64,000 nt of DNA, from contig NZ_VFML01000001.1 of assembly GCF_006715045.1 (NCBI RefSeq), positions 744,001 through 808,000 on the forward strand, written 5' to 3'. This document shows, piece by piece, positions 45,038 to 53,402 of the stretch; position 1 is the first letter of the stretch; each line of letters begins with the position of its first letter. The stretch comes from Amycolatopsis cihanbeyliensis (GTDB taxonomy: Bacteria; Actinomycetota; Actinomycetes; Mycobacteriales; Pseudonocardiaceae). Below the pieces are notes generated by a model, which saw only the letters and a list, made by a program, of their open reading frames with translations, had not been told where the DNA came from and searched no databases. Position numbers and translations under genes: made by a program.

Positions 45038-46939
45038 TCAGGGCCGGAGCCAGCGGTCGAACCAGGCACGGGTCCGGCGCAGGACGTCGAGTTGGTGAGG
45101 GCGTTCGCGGATCGAGTGGCCCTCTCTCGGGTAGATCACGAACTCGTGCTCGACGCCGAAGTGGCGCAGCGCCCGGTGGAAGTACACGGACTGGCCGAGG
45201 GGAACGTTGGTGTCCTCGGCGCCGTGCAGGATGAGCACCGGGGTGTGAACGCGGCTGGCGAAGGAGATCGGGCTGACCGCGTCGTGCGGATGCGGGCCGA
45301 CGCCGGACCACCCGGTGCTGCCGCCGAGCGCGGCATCGAGCTGGCCGTACTCTCCGGTCGCGGCGAGCATGCCCCAGTCGATGACGCCGGCGAGGACCAG
45401 CGCGGCGCGGAACCGGTCGGTCTGGCCGACGGCCCAGGCGGCCATGAACCCGCCGTGGCTCCCGCCGGCGATGCCCAACCGATCCGGATCGGCGACGCCC
45501 TCGGCGGTGAGCAGGTCGATGCCGGTCAGGATGTCGGTCCACTCCTCCTGTCCGACCCGGCCGGCGACACTGGCGGCGAACTGGTGGCCGTGGCCCTGGC
45601 CCCCGCGCGGGTTGGGCAGGAACACCGCGTAGCCGGCGGTGGCCAGCCACTGCGCGCTGGGGAACCAGAACAGCTGGAAACGATCGGCGAAGCGGTCGTA
45701 GGGGCCGCCGTGGGCGATGGTGACCAGCGGAAACGGGCCGTCCGACGCGGATTGTCCTGCCGGCAGTACGAGCAAGCCGTCCAGGTCGAGGCCGTCGGCG
45801 GCACGGTAAGCCAGCGGTCGCTGGGTGCCGAGCGTGACGCCGTCCAGTTCCGGGCGGGTGTTGGTGATCTTGCGCAGCGGCCCGGTCGCCGGCCCGAGGT
45901 GGACGTTCGGGGGCTGGTAGCGGGTGCCGGTCAGTGCCGCGACTTTCTCGCCGGTGGGTGTGGTGGTGAGGTCGGCGAGGCGTCCGGGGTGCCGCGACAC
46001 GGTGGTGGGACCGGTGGGGTCCAGCCGGGCCAGGGTCGTGTTCAGGCCGTCGGCGAACACCACCAGTGGGGCGGTGTCGGTCTGGTGCAGCTCGGTGGGG
46101 CACATCGGCAGGTCGGCGGTGCGGTTACGCACGACGCGGCTGTGCACGGTCAAAACGAACACGGCGGTGCCGGCGTGCAGAACCGGTGGGGTGAGTGCGA
46201 GGTACCCGAGGTGCCAGCCGTCCTCGCCTGGCCACCAGGCCAGAGAGTGTGCGTCTACCCCGACCGGCCCGAGGTCCACCGTGGCCCCGGTCGCGGGGTC
46301 GAACAGGTGCAGCTGGCCGGTGCGGGGGCCGTAGTCCTTGTCGCCGCTGGCCTGGGTGAGCACGGCGAGCGGGCCACCGTCGGGACGTTGCCGCAGTTCC
46401 ACCACGTGCCGGTCGCCGAACACAGCCGGGGTGGTGACCTGGCCGGTGCGCAGGTCGAGCAGGCGCAACCGGTCCCGCGGTTCGCGTTCGCCGACGACTA
46501 TGGCGTCGTCGCGGTCCCGGGCGCGGCGCGCGTCCCGCTCGGTGGGTTCGTCCTGGGCGAGCAGAGCGACCAGGTTGGGGTCGGCGAGCGGCAGGTGGTC
46601 GCTGATGCCGGCGCGCCAGTGGGTCACCGCGGTCGCCGCGCCGTCGGCGAGGGTGAGCCGGTGCACCTGCGAGGTACCGCGGTCAGCTCGGTCGGACAGG
46701 AAGAACAGCGTGCCCGAGTCCGCGGACCAGCGTGGTCGGGACTCCGTCGACGTGTCGGCGGTCGCCCGGCGCGACGCGGTGGCGCCGTCGGTGTCGACGA
46801 GCCGGAGTTCGGTGTCGAGGTGGTCACCGGTCCGGCTGAGGGGAGCGAGGATGTAGCACAGCAGTTGCCCGTTCGGGGCAAGGGCCGGGGTCCGCGGTGC
46901 GCGACCATCAACCACGAGTTCGGCGGTCAGACCTGTCAT
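45038..46939 (-). CDS. S9-family prolyl oligopeptidase / acylaminoacyl-peptidase-like hydrolase
   Basis: The 633-residue protein combines an N-terminal beta-propeller (repeating W-S-A-D-S-G and P-D-G type blades, for example RPRWSADSGTLFFLSDRAD) with a C-terminal alpha/beta-hydrolase. The catalytic serine lies in LGIAGGSHGGFMAAW, the Asp is likely in HGAEDTNVP, and the His is in YPREGHSIRERPHQ. GGPYDRFAD and NPRGGQGHGHQFA are standard S9C features. It would cleave short peptides in the cytosol; there is no signal peptide. The start is ATG 46939, with no strong Shine-Dalgarno visible. It stands alone between the MFS remnant and an IS relic. Confidence 0.9.
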   Translation of the reverse strand: MTGLTAELVVDGRAPRTPALAPNGQLLCYILAPLSRTGDHLDTELRLVDTDGATASRRATADTSTESRPRWSADSGTLFFLSDRADRGTSQVHRLTLADGAATAVTHWRAGISDHLPLADPNLVALLAQDEPTERDARRARDRDDAIVVGEREPRDRLRLLDLRTGQVTTPAVFGDRHVVELRQRPDGGPLAVLTQASGDKDYGPRTGQLHLFDPATGATVDLGPVGVDAHSLAWWPGEDGWHLGYLALTPPVLHAGTAVFVLTVHSRVVRNRTADLPMCPTELHQTDTAPLVVFADGLNTTLARLDPTGPTTVSRHPGRLADLTTTPTGEKVAALTGTRYQPPNVHLGPATGPLRKITNTRPELDGVTLGTQRPLAYRAADGLDLDGLLVLPAGQSASDGPFPLVTIAHGGPYDRFADRFQLFWFPSAQWLATAGYAVFLPNPRGGQGHGHQFAASVAGRVGQEEWTDILTGIDLLTAEGVADPDRLGIAGGSHGGFMAAWAVGQTDRFRAALVLAGVIDWGMLAATGEYGQLDAALGGSTGWSGVGPHPHDAVSPISFASRVHTPVLILHGAEDTNVPLGQSVYFHRALRHFGVEHEFVIYPREGHSIRERPHQLDVLRRTRAWFDRWLRP

Positions 46940-47744
46940 GTGAGCAGTCTGCCAACCTCAACAACGCAACACGCGATCGAATCAGCACAGGTTGACACGA
47001 CGCTGTCCGGCCAGTTCCGGAGCGGATCGTGCCCTCGACCCGTGCCGACGATGCAGCATCCCGATGCGCCAGGCCAGCGGTAGTGCAGATAGGCACACAA
47101 CAACACAGGACGCGGCCAGCCGGCACTCCCAGTGGTCGGCGGCGTCCATCGGCCGCCAGGTGGATCGTCGTGGTCGGCCCACCACGGGACCGACCGGTAG
47201 CGTGGTCGTCCGGCTCGCCGGCTGGAGTCCTCTTTTGTGAGCTCCGGCCGCGTGCTGGTGGGCCCGCACGATCCTGGAGTCCACCGACACCGCCCCGCTC
47301 ACGTTCCGGTCAGCATCGGCCCGGTCGATCAGGGCGGTGAAACCCCGCTCCCAAGTGCCGTCGACGGCCACATCCGCTACTCGGCGGTATACGTCTCGCC
47401 AGTCCCGGCCGACTTACCCAGACGAAACCGCCTGGCACTGGCTAGGCACAGGCCCCACTTCCGCTGTAGAGCGGTGCCGTTTGCGCGGAGCATTGAACGG
47501 GCAGGCCGCCGTGCCCCATTGGGATGTCGTGGTGACCATGCTCGGGCTCGAACACCTACGTCGGACAGGGGTGCCGCTGGAGGACATCGCGCGGCTCCGG
47601 ACACAACGGTGATGGTTCAGGGCGCGGTGGCCATGGACCGGGTCCGCCGAGCGGGCGCGACGGTCGTAGTCACCCAGCTGGTCACTCCGCCGCCTACCCG
47701 GTCCGATGAGGACCGTCCGCACGAACCTCAGGCTGGACGTAAAC
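46940..47744. other. Gene-poor scar region upstream of tRNA-Pro
   Basis: No intact gene is supported. The middle holds the IS5-type transposase relic (47120-47415). From 47416 to 47744 several short frames exist on both strands. One rightward frame ends with a plausible helix (VTMLGLEHLRRTGVPLEDIARLR) but has no start signal or known family. The composition is slightly less GC-rich than the neighbouring genes. Confidence 0.5.
47120..47415 (-). mobile_element. Degenerate IS5-family transposase fragment
   Basis: On the minus strand the reading DWRDVYRRVADVAVDGTWERGFTALIDRADAD, then VSVDSRIVRAHQHAAGAHKRG, is the N-terminal DDE region of IS5/IS427-group transposases, including the first catalytic Asp in SVDS. 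A frameshift near 47215 leads to EPDDHATGRSRGGPTTTIHLAADG, the next conserved block. The usual ERYGPWQTVY segment and the whole C-terminal half are lost, and I find no terminal inverted repeats. It is a dead relic. Confidence 0.75.
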
Positions 47745-47782
47745 GGGGCCGCTGACCTGGCATTTCTCAGACCAGCGGCCCC
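47745..47782 (-). terminator. Terminator downstream of tRNA-Pro
   Basis: GGGGCCGCTG (47745-47754) pairs with CAGCGGCCCC (47773-47782); on the minus strand the stem is followed by GTTT. It lies 11 bp beyond the 3' end of the leftward tRNA gene. Confidence 0.75.
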
Positions 47783-47793
47783 GTTCTAGCCGG

Positions 47794-47867
<74 letters not shown>

Positions 47868-47943
47868 GCCATCGCCAGCCGCGTGGAAGGCGATGGTCAG
47901 TACTGTAGCGCGCCCGCTCCGCGACCTCGACAGCAGGTTCCGC

Positions 47944-48645
47944 TCAGGCTTCGGTGCTGGTCAGGCGGCCGCGCAGCTCCGGGTGGTCGGCAAGGCCTTC
48001 GCGGAGTGCCGCGTCGACGGCGGGGGCCCACCGGGCGCGCGGGGCCCGGTCCCAGTCCAGGGTGCCGAAGGGTGGGTCCGGGTCGTACTCGATGGCGAAC
48101 TGCGCCTGCCAGGCCGCCTCCTCGCCCGCCAGCCGCGCGACCAGGTACAGCGCCATGTCGACGCCGGCGGCCACACCGGCCGCGGTCAGCACCGGGCCGT
48201 CCTCGACCCAGCGCCGGGAAACCGGTGTGGCGCCGAAGACCGCCAGCTTCCCCAGCATCGACCAGTGTGTCGTCGCCTCCCTTCCGTGCAGCAGCCCGGC
48301 CGCGCCGAGGATCAGGGAGCCCGTGCACACCGAGGTCATCAACTCCGCGCCGGTGGCCGCAGTACGCAGGTAGTTCAGCATCGTGTCGTCGGTCATCGCC
48401 CGGAGAGTGCCCGCCATACCGCCGGGCACGACGACGATGTCCGGCTTGGGGACCTGAGCGAAGGTCCTGTTCGGGGCGATGGCCAGTGGGGTGTCGGTCT
48501 CGTGCGTTTCCGTGGTCTGACCGACGGTGACCACGTGGTAGCCGGCGTTCAGCGCGGCCAGGGTGCCTATCACCTGCAGCGGTCCGGCCAGGTCCAGCAG
48601 CGTCAGCTCGGGATAGGTCACGAACGCGATCGTCTTCTCAGCCAT
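47944..48645 (-). CDS. DJ-1/PfpI family protein (isonitrile hydratase-like)
   Basis: The 233-residue protein opens with KTIAFVTYPELTLLDLAGPLQVIG, characteristic of the GATase1-like AraC/InhA branch. It has the nucleophile-elbow cysteine in LMTSVCTGSLILGAAGLL and the conserved RWVEDGPVLTAAGVAAGVDMALYLV. There is no C-terminal AraC HTH, so it is the stand-alone form, similar to isonitrile hydratase and ThiJ/PfpI proteins. The physiological reaction is unknown. The start is ATG 48645. Immediately upstream lies a 13-bp hairpin whose 3' arm (in mRNA sense) ends 3 nt before the ATG, an unusual position. Confidence 0.87.
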   Translation of the reverse strand: MAEKTIAFVTYPELTLLDLAGPLQVIGTLAALNAGYHVVTVGQTTETHETDTPLAIAPNRTFAQVPKPDIVVVPGGMAGTLRAMTDDTMLNYLRTAATGAELMTSVCTGSLILGAAGLLHGREATTHWSMLGKLAVFGATPVSRRWVEDGPVLTAAGVAAGVDMALYLVARLAGEEAAWQAQFAIEYDPDPPFGTLDWDRAPRARWAPAVDAALREGLADHPELRGRLTSTEA

Positions 48646-48648
48646 GCC

Positions 48649-48686
48649 CGCGACGGTGCCCGACTCGGCTCCTGGGCACCGTCGCG
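48649..48686 (-). promoter_or_regulatory. 13-bp hairpin abutting the DJ-1-like start codon
   Basis: CGCGACGGTGCCC (48649-48661) pairs perfectly with GGGCACCGTCGCG (48674-48686) around a 12-nt loop. In the mRNA its descending arm occupies the ribosome-binding region of ATG 48645. It may be a second terminator for aconitase or a translation-blocking leader fold. Confidence 0.5.
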
Positions 48687-48705
48687 ATGTCCGGAATCCT
48701 GCGAT

Positions 48706-48724
48706 CCCTGTCCGGCGGACAGGG
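48706..48724 (-). terminator. Aconitase terminator hairpin
   Basis: CCCTGTCC (48706-48713) and GGACAGGG (48717-48724) form an 8-bp stem with a 3-nt loop, 2 bp beyond the aconitase stop. Confidence 0.6.
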
Positions 48725-48726
48725 CA

Positions 48727-50676
48727 TCATGACTCTGCCAGCAACGGAATGCGGCCACCGGCCAGCACCTGCTCCACCTGCCGCTCGGACAACCGGTGCC
48801 GCAGCCGGTACTCCTCATCCCTGGTCACGTTCCGGATGGTCAGCTCCGAGCCCTTCACCTGCTCCCGCACGTCGTCCAGCACCAGGGTGTCCCCGGCCTC
48901 GACCCGGTCGTGATCCGCGGGGTCGGCGAACTCCAGCGCGAGGATGCCGAAGTTGGCCAGGTTCTGCCAGTGGATCCGGGCGAACGACTTGGCGATCACC
49001 ACTCGCAGGCCCAGGTGGCGCGGGGCGATCGCGGCATGCTCGCGGGACGAACCCTGCCCGTAGTTGTCCCCGCCGACCACGACGTGCCCGCTCCCGTCGG
49101 ACAGCTCGCGGGCCCGGCGCGGGTACGTCTCGTCGACCTGGGTGAAGGTGAACTCGGCGAGCCGGGGGATGTTCGATCGGAACGGCAGTGCCCTGGCCCC
49201 GGCGGGCGAGATCTCGTCGGTGGACACGTTGTCGCCCAGCTTCAGCAACACCGGGGCCTCGATCCGCTCCGGCAGCGGCGGGAAGTCCGGCAACGACGAG
49301 ATGTTCGGTCCCTTGACCAGCTCCTCCCGCGCGGCCGGCTCCGGCTCCAGGGGCGGCTCCAGCATGTCCGTGTTCACCGATGCCCGCTCCGGCAGCTCGA
49401 AGGTGGGCGTGCCCACGCCGAGCCGCTCGGCCAGCTCCCGCGGGTCGGTGATCTCCCCGGTCAACGCCGCCGCGGCCGCGGTCTCCGGGGAGCACAGCCA
49501 CACCGAGTCCTCCTTGGTTCCGGAGCGGCCGGGGAAGTTCCTGGGGAAGGTGCGCAGCGAGTTGTGCCCCACCGCGGGCGCCTGCCCCATGCCGATACAT
49601 CCCATGCAGCCCGCCTGGTGGATCCGCGCACCCGCGGAGATCAACGCGAACGTGTCCCCCATCTTGGTGAGGTCGGCGAAGATCTCCCGCGAGGACGGGT
49701 TCACGTCGAAGCTCACCGCGTCGTCGGTCTGCCTGCCCCGCACCAACTCCGTCGCGACGGCATAGTCCCGCAGCCCCGGGTTGGCCGAGGAGCCGATCAC
49801 CACCTGGCTCACCTCGGTTCCGGCCACCTCGCGCACCGGCACCACGTTGCCCGGCGAGGACGGCTTGGCGATCAGCGGCTCCAGGCCGGACAGGTCGATC
49901 TCGTCGGTCACGTCGTAGCGTGCGTCCGCCGCGGCGGGGATCTCCACGAAGTCCTGCTCCCTGTCCTCGACGCGCAGGAACTCCCGTACCGCCTCGTCTG
50001 CGGGGAACACCGTGGTGGTCGCGCCGAGCTCGGCCCCCATGTTCGCGATGACGTGCCGGTCCATCGCCGACAGCCCGGCCAGCCCCGGCCCGTGGTACTC
50101 GATGATCCGGTTCAGCCCCCCGTTCACCCCGTGCCTGCGCAGCATCTCCAGCACCACGTCCTTGGCCGACACCCACGGCGGCAGCTCGCCGGTGAGCCGA
50201 ACTCCCCAGATCTCCGGCATCCGCAGGTACAGCGGCCCGCCGGAGATGGCCATCGCCACCTCGAGCCCGCCGACGCCGATGGCGAGCATGCCCAGCGACC
50301 CGGCCGCGCACGTGTGCGAGTCCGAACCCACCATCGTCTTGCCGGGCACCCCGAACCGTTGCATATGCGTCGGATGCGACACCCCGTTGCCCGGTTTGGA
50401 GTACCAGAGCCCGTACCGCCGGCAGGCCGAGCGCAGGAACGTGTGGTCCTCGGCGTTCTTCTCGTCGGTCTGCAGCAGGTTGTGGTCGATGTACTGCACG
50501 CTGACCTCGGTCCGCGCCCGGTCGAGGCCCAGTGCCTCCAGCTCCTGCATCACCAGGGTCCCGGTGGCGTCCTGGGTCAGCGTCTGGTCGATCCGCAGCG
50601 CGATCTCGCTTCCTGGCGTCATCTCCCCGCTCACCAGGTGATCGGCGATGAGTCGTTCCGCGATGGTGTTTGCCAT
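48727..50676 (-). CDS. acn: Aconitate hydratase, short (about 650 aa) type
   Basis: The 649-residue protein has the aconitase domains in the usual order. Substrate and cluster residues are visible in DHNLLQTDEKNAEDH, MVGSDSHTCAAGSLGMLAIG and QAGCMGCIGMGQAP. The first cysteine lies in the SHTC motif and the next two in the CMGC motif, the three ligands of the 4Fe-4S cluster. The swivel domain at the C-terminus has GDNYGQGSSREHAAIAPRHLG. It is shorter than the 900-residue AcnA and matches the mitochondrial-like/TIGR01342 group. It interconverts citrate and isocitrate in the TCA cycle. ATG 50676 follows GGGAGGTAG. Confidence 0.92.
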   Translation of the reverse strand: MANTIAERLIADHLVSGEMTPGSEIALRIDQTLTQDATGTLVMQELEALGLDRARTEVSVQYIDHNLLQTDEKNAEDHTFLRSACRRYGLWYSKPGNGVSHPTHMQRFGVPGKTMVGSDSHTCAAGSLGMLAIGVGGLEVAMAISGGPLYLRMPEIWGVRLTGELPPWVSAKDVVLEMLRRHGVNGGLNRIIEYHGPGLAGLSAMDRHVIANMGAELGATTTVFPADEAVREFLRVEDREQDFVEIPAAADARYDVTDEIDLSGLEPLIAKPSSPGNVVPVREVAGTEVSQVVIGSSANPGLRDYAVATELVRGRQTDDAVSFDVNPSSREIFADLTKMGDTFALISAGARIHQAGCMGCIGMGQAPAVGHNSLRTFPRNFPGRSGTKEDSVWLCSPETAAAAALTGEITDPRELAERLGVGTPTFELPERASVNTDMLEPPLEPEPAAREELVKGPNISSLPDFPPLPERIEAPVLLKLGDNVSTDEISPAGARALPFRSNIPRLAEFTFTQVDETYPRRARELSDGSGHVVVGGDNYGQGSSREHAAIAPRHLGLRVVIAKSFARIHWQNLANFGILALEFADPADHDRVEAGDTLVLDDVREQVKGSELTIRNVTRDEEYRLRHRLSERQVEQVLAGGRIPLLAES

Positions 50677-50750
50677 GGCTACCTCCCGGTGGCGGCTACC
50701 CACTCCGACGCCGTGCCAATCGTCGCCGTACCCTCCACAAGGGAGGGAAC

Positions 50751-51182
50751 ATGCAGCGACGACATCGTCCACGCTGGGACGTCCTGCTGGCGATCGCCGC
50801 GGGCGGCGCGTTGGGCAGCCTGGCCCGGTACGGGCTCACCGTGGCCTTCCCCCATCCCCGCGGCGGGTTCGCCACCTCCACCCTGCTGGCGAACCTGATC
50901 GGCTGCCTGCTGGTCGGGGGGTTGATGGTGACCGTCACGGACCTGGCCCAGCCGCACCGCCTGCTCCGACCGTTTCTCGGCATCGGCCTGCTCGGTGGCT
51001 TCACCACCTTCTCGACCTACGTGCTGGACGCCACGGACTCGGCGCTCACCGGGCACCCCGGCCTCGCCCTGCTCTACGCGGTGGTCTCGGTCCTCGGTTC
51101 GCTGGCACTGGTGGTCACCGGCATGTCGGGCACCCGCGCGCTGCGCAAGCTGGTCACGGTACGGCCGAGGCAGTCCGGATGA
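50751..51182 (+). CDS. crcB: Fluoride exporter subunit CrcB/Fluc, first copy (143 aa)
   Basis: Four membrane helices and the Fluc signatures are visible: GGALGSLARYGL near the start, the TLLANLIGCLLVGGLM helix with the conserved Asn, and GLLGGFTTFSTYVLD, which lines the fluoride pore. In organisms with two crcB genes the products usually form a heterodimeric dual-topology channel that lets toxic fluoride out. ATG 50751 has GGGAGGG 6 nt upstream. It overlaps the second crcB by 4 nt. No fluoride riboswitch precedes it. Confidence 0.93.
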   Translation: MQRRHRPRWDVLLAIAAGGALGSLARYGLTVAFPHPRGGFATSTLLANLIGCLLVGGLMVTVTDLAQPHRLLRPFLGIGLLGGFTTFSTYVLDATDSALTGHPGLALLYAVVSVLGSLALVVTGMSGTRALRKLVTVRPRQSG

Positions 51183-51553
51183 CGGCACTGCTGGTCGCGA
51201 TCGGCGGCGCGGGCGGCGCGGTGCTGCGCCACCTCATCGACCGCAGGGTACAACGTAGCCACGACTCCGCCTTCCCCTGGGGCACACTGACCGTGAACGT
51301 GGTCGGGTCGGCGCTACTCGGGCTGCTCGCGGGCTGGGCGCTGACCGCCACCCAGCCGAGCGCGCTGCACGCGCTGCTCGGCACCGGCGTGTGCGGCGCG
51401 CTGACCACGTTCTCCACCTTCGGCTACGAGACGGTGCGCCTGCTCACCGACCGGGCCCGGCTGTACGCCGTGACGAACGTCGTGCTCACCGTGCTCGCCG
51501 GGGTGGGCGCCGCCGCCACCGGCCTGCTCATCGCTACCGTGCTGTGGCACTAG
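51179..51553 (+). CDS. crcB: Fluoride exporter subunit CrcB/Fluc, second copy (124 aa)
   Basis: The partner copy starts at ATG 51179, overlapping the previous TGA (ATGA), so the two are translated together. It shows GGAGGAVLRHLIDRR, the WGTLTVNVVGSALLGLLAG helix with its Asn, and GTGVCGALTTFSTFGYETV. The charge pattern of the loops differs from the first copy, as expected for opposite membrane orientation. Its 3' end overlaps the convergent SGNH hydrolase gene by 20 bp. Confidence 0.93.
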   Translation: MTALLVAIGGAGGAVLRHLIDRRVQRSHDSAFPWGTLTVNVVGSALLGLLAGWALTATQPSALHALLGTGVCGALTTFSTFGYETVRLLTDRARLYAVTNVVLTVLAGVGAAATGLLIATVLWH

Positions 51554-52727
51554 GGTCGGCGAAGGGGCCGCCGCCGGCGAAGGCGTGCTCGGCGAAGCGT
51601 TCACCGATCCGCCGGTGGGTGGCGGCGTCCGGGTGCAGCTGGTCGGGCAGCGGCAGTTCGGCGAAGTCGGCGGCACCGTAGAGCGCGCGGCCATCCAGGT
51701 AGTGCAGGTTCGGGTCCTCGGGCACCCGCTGCCGCACGATCCGGGTCAGCTCCTCGCGGATGACGCCCAGGGTGAGCTTCCCACTCGCCCGCTCCGCCGG
51801 GTCGCCGGTGGCCTGGAAGCGCAGCCGCCCGGCGCGAAGGGCCGGCACATCGAACGCGCCAGGGCCGGGCGTGTCTTCGTGGATGGGGCAGTAGAGGGGC
51901 GAGACGACCAGCAGCGGCGTGCCGGGGTGGCCTTCGCGGATCGTGTCGAGGAAGCCGTGGACGGCGGGGGTGAAGGCACGCAGGCGCATCAGGTCGGCGT
52001 TCACCAGGTTGATGCCGATCTTGAGGCTGATCAGGTCGGCGCGGGTGTCCCGCAGGATACGGGCGGTGAACGGATCGAGCAGGGCGCTGCCGCCGAAGCC
52101 AAGGTTGGTCAGTTCCACGCCGCCGAGAGAGGCGGCGAGTGCGGGCCAGGTGGTGCTGGGGCTGGCGGCGTTGGAGCCCTGGCTGATGGAACTGCCGTGG
52201 TGCAGCCACACCGCGCGGCCCCGGTCCGGTGCGGGTTCGACGGGGGCGTTGGCGCGCAGCGCGAGGAGTTCGGTGAGCTCGTTGTGCGGTAGCCAGATCT
52301 CGACGTGCTTCACGCCGTCGGGCAGGTCGGTGAAGCGGAGGGTGCCGGCCGGTCCGGGCTGGGTCTCGGTGTGCCCGGTGGTCATGTCGATGGTCAGGGT
52401 GTTCCCACCGGTCACGCAGGCCTGGTCGGTGCGGCGGCCGTCGACGAGCAGGTCGTACACACCATCCGGGCGAGGAGGGACGCCGCGATAGACCCGTTTG
52501 GTGCGTCGCGTCTCCAGTTCGACAGCGGTGGCCGCGGTGCGCAGGGCCAGCCGTACGCCGGAAGGCTCGGCCTCGGCCATGGCGAGTTGACCGTCGGCGC
52601 CCCGGGCGCGGGCCCAGGCGGGCAGCCGATGCGGCCGCACCCCGTGCGCGGTGTGCTCGAGGTCGAGGGCGCCGCGCAGCAGGTCCGCGGTGATGGGCGT
52701 GGTGATCCGGAGGTGCTCGCCGCTCAT
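51534..52727 (-). CDS. SGNH/GDSL-type esterase (397 aa)
   Basis: The C-terminal two thirds are an SGNH hydrolase: block I is VWLHHGSSISQGSNA (a G-x-S variant), block II is NLGFGGSALLDPFTARIL, block III is LISLKIGINLVN with the Asn, and block V is LPLPDQLHPDAATHRRIGERF with D-x-x-H. The first 170 residues form a beta-rich module like that of the cytoplasmic carbohydrate esterases. No signal peptide is present. ATG 52727 overlaps the TetR stop by 4 nt, so regulator and enzyme are one unit. The substrate may be an acylated sugar or lipid; this is inference. Confidence 0.83.
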   Translation of the reverse strand: MSGEHLRITTPITADLLRGALDLEHTAHGVRPHRLPAWARARGADGQLAMAEAEPSGVRLALRTAATAVELETRRTKRVYRGVPPRPDGVYDLLVDGRRTDQACVTGGNTLTIDMTTGHTETQPGPAGTLRFTDLPDGVKHVEIWLPHNELTELLALRANAPVEPAPDRGRAVWLHHGSSISQGSNAASPSTTWPALAASLGGVELTNLGFGGSALLDPFTARILRDTRADLISLKIGINLVNADLMRLRAFTPAVHGFLDTIREGHPGTPLLVVSPLYCPIHEDTPGPGAFDVPALRAGRLRFQATGDPAERASGKLTLGVIREELTRIVRQRVPEDPNLHYLDGRALYGAADFAELPLPDQLHPDAATHRRIGERFAEHAFAGGGPFADPSATAR

Positions 52728-53308
52728 GGCCTCGACCCGCCGGTCGCGGGCCAGTTCCGCAGCAGGACGTCGAGCGCGTCCAGGATCCGGGACCAGCTCT
52801 CCTCGGGAGCCGGGTCGCTGTGGCTGAACGATCCCCCCAGCTCCAGGCTGACGTAGCCGTGGAAGACGCTGCCCAGCAGCCGGACCGCGTGCGTCTGCTC
52901 CGGCTCGGTCAGCTCGTAACCACGCAGGATCGCCCGCATCATCTCGGCATTCCTGCCGCCGGCACTGGCCGCTGCCGTCTCCGGGTCGAGCCTGATCCTC
53001 GCCGCGGCGTAGCGGCCGGGATGCTCCCTGGCGTAGTCGCGGTACACATCGGCGCAGGCGGTCAGGGCGTCCTTGCCTGCCCGCCCGGCCAGGGCGACGG
53101 CGAGCCGGTCGGCGAGCTCCTCCAGGGCGAGCAGGGCGATCCTGGTCCTGAGGTCCTGGGAGTTCTTCAGGTGCGAGTACAGGCTCGCGACCTTGACCTC
53201 GAACCTCCTGGCGAGCGCGGAGACGGTCACCTGCTCGAGGCCGACCTCGTCGGCCAGTTCCGCCCCGGCCCGCGTCAGGCGGTCCGCGGTCAGTCCCACA
53301 CGCGCCAT
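52724..53308 (-). CDS. TetR/AcrR regulator with WHG-type C-terminal domain
   Basis: The 194-residue protein has the TetR HTH (GLEQVTVSALARRFEVKVASLYSHLKNSQDL) and a C-terminal domain with AVRLLGSVFHGYVSLELGGSF, the WHG/TetR_C_33-like signature. It starts at ATG 53308 after GGGAAGGGT-like sequence. A 25-bp palindrome lies 34 bp upstream. The downstream SGNH gene overlaps by 4 nt, suggesting the regulator represses its own operon until a substrate-like ligand binds. Confidence 0.88.
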   Translation of the reverse strand: MARVGLTADRLTRAGAELADEVGLEQVTVSALARRFEVKVASLYSHLKNSQDLRTRIALLALEELADRLAVALAGRAGKDALTACADVYRDYAREHPGRYAAARIRLDPETAAASAGGRNAEMMRAILRGYELTEPEQTHAVRLLGSVFHGYVSLELGGSFSHSDPAPEESWSRILDALDVLLRNWPATGGSRP

Positions 53309-53341
53309 ACCCTTCCTCCCGTTCAGCAGATCCCATTATGC

Positions 53342-53366
53342 ATTTGCCTAATACATTTAGGCAAAT
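53342..53366. promoter_or_regulatory. TetR operator palindrome
   Basis: ATTTGCCTAA (53342-53351) and TTAGGCAAAT (53357-53366) are perfect 10-bp arms around TACAT, in a short AT-rich island just upstream of the TetR gene. Also within reach of the F420-type oxidoreductase 3' end, but its position fits autoregulation of the tetR-SGNH operon. Confidence 0.75.
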
Positions 53367-53402
53367 AAGCCTGCCGGGGGAGGTGGCGGGAAGGTCGACC
53401 GC

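Noticed and set aside
50661-50750. GATGGTGTTTGCC upstream of the crcB pair, reminiscent of the fluoride riboswitch opening
   Set aside because: It lies within the start of the leftward aconitase gene, and the second conserved block (CTGATGACTCC-type) is absent, so no riboswitch is claimed.
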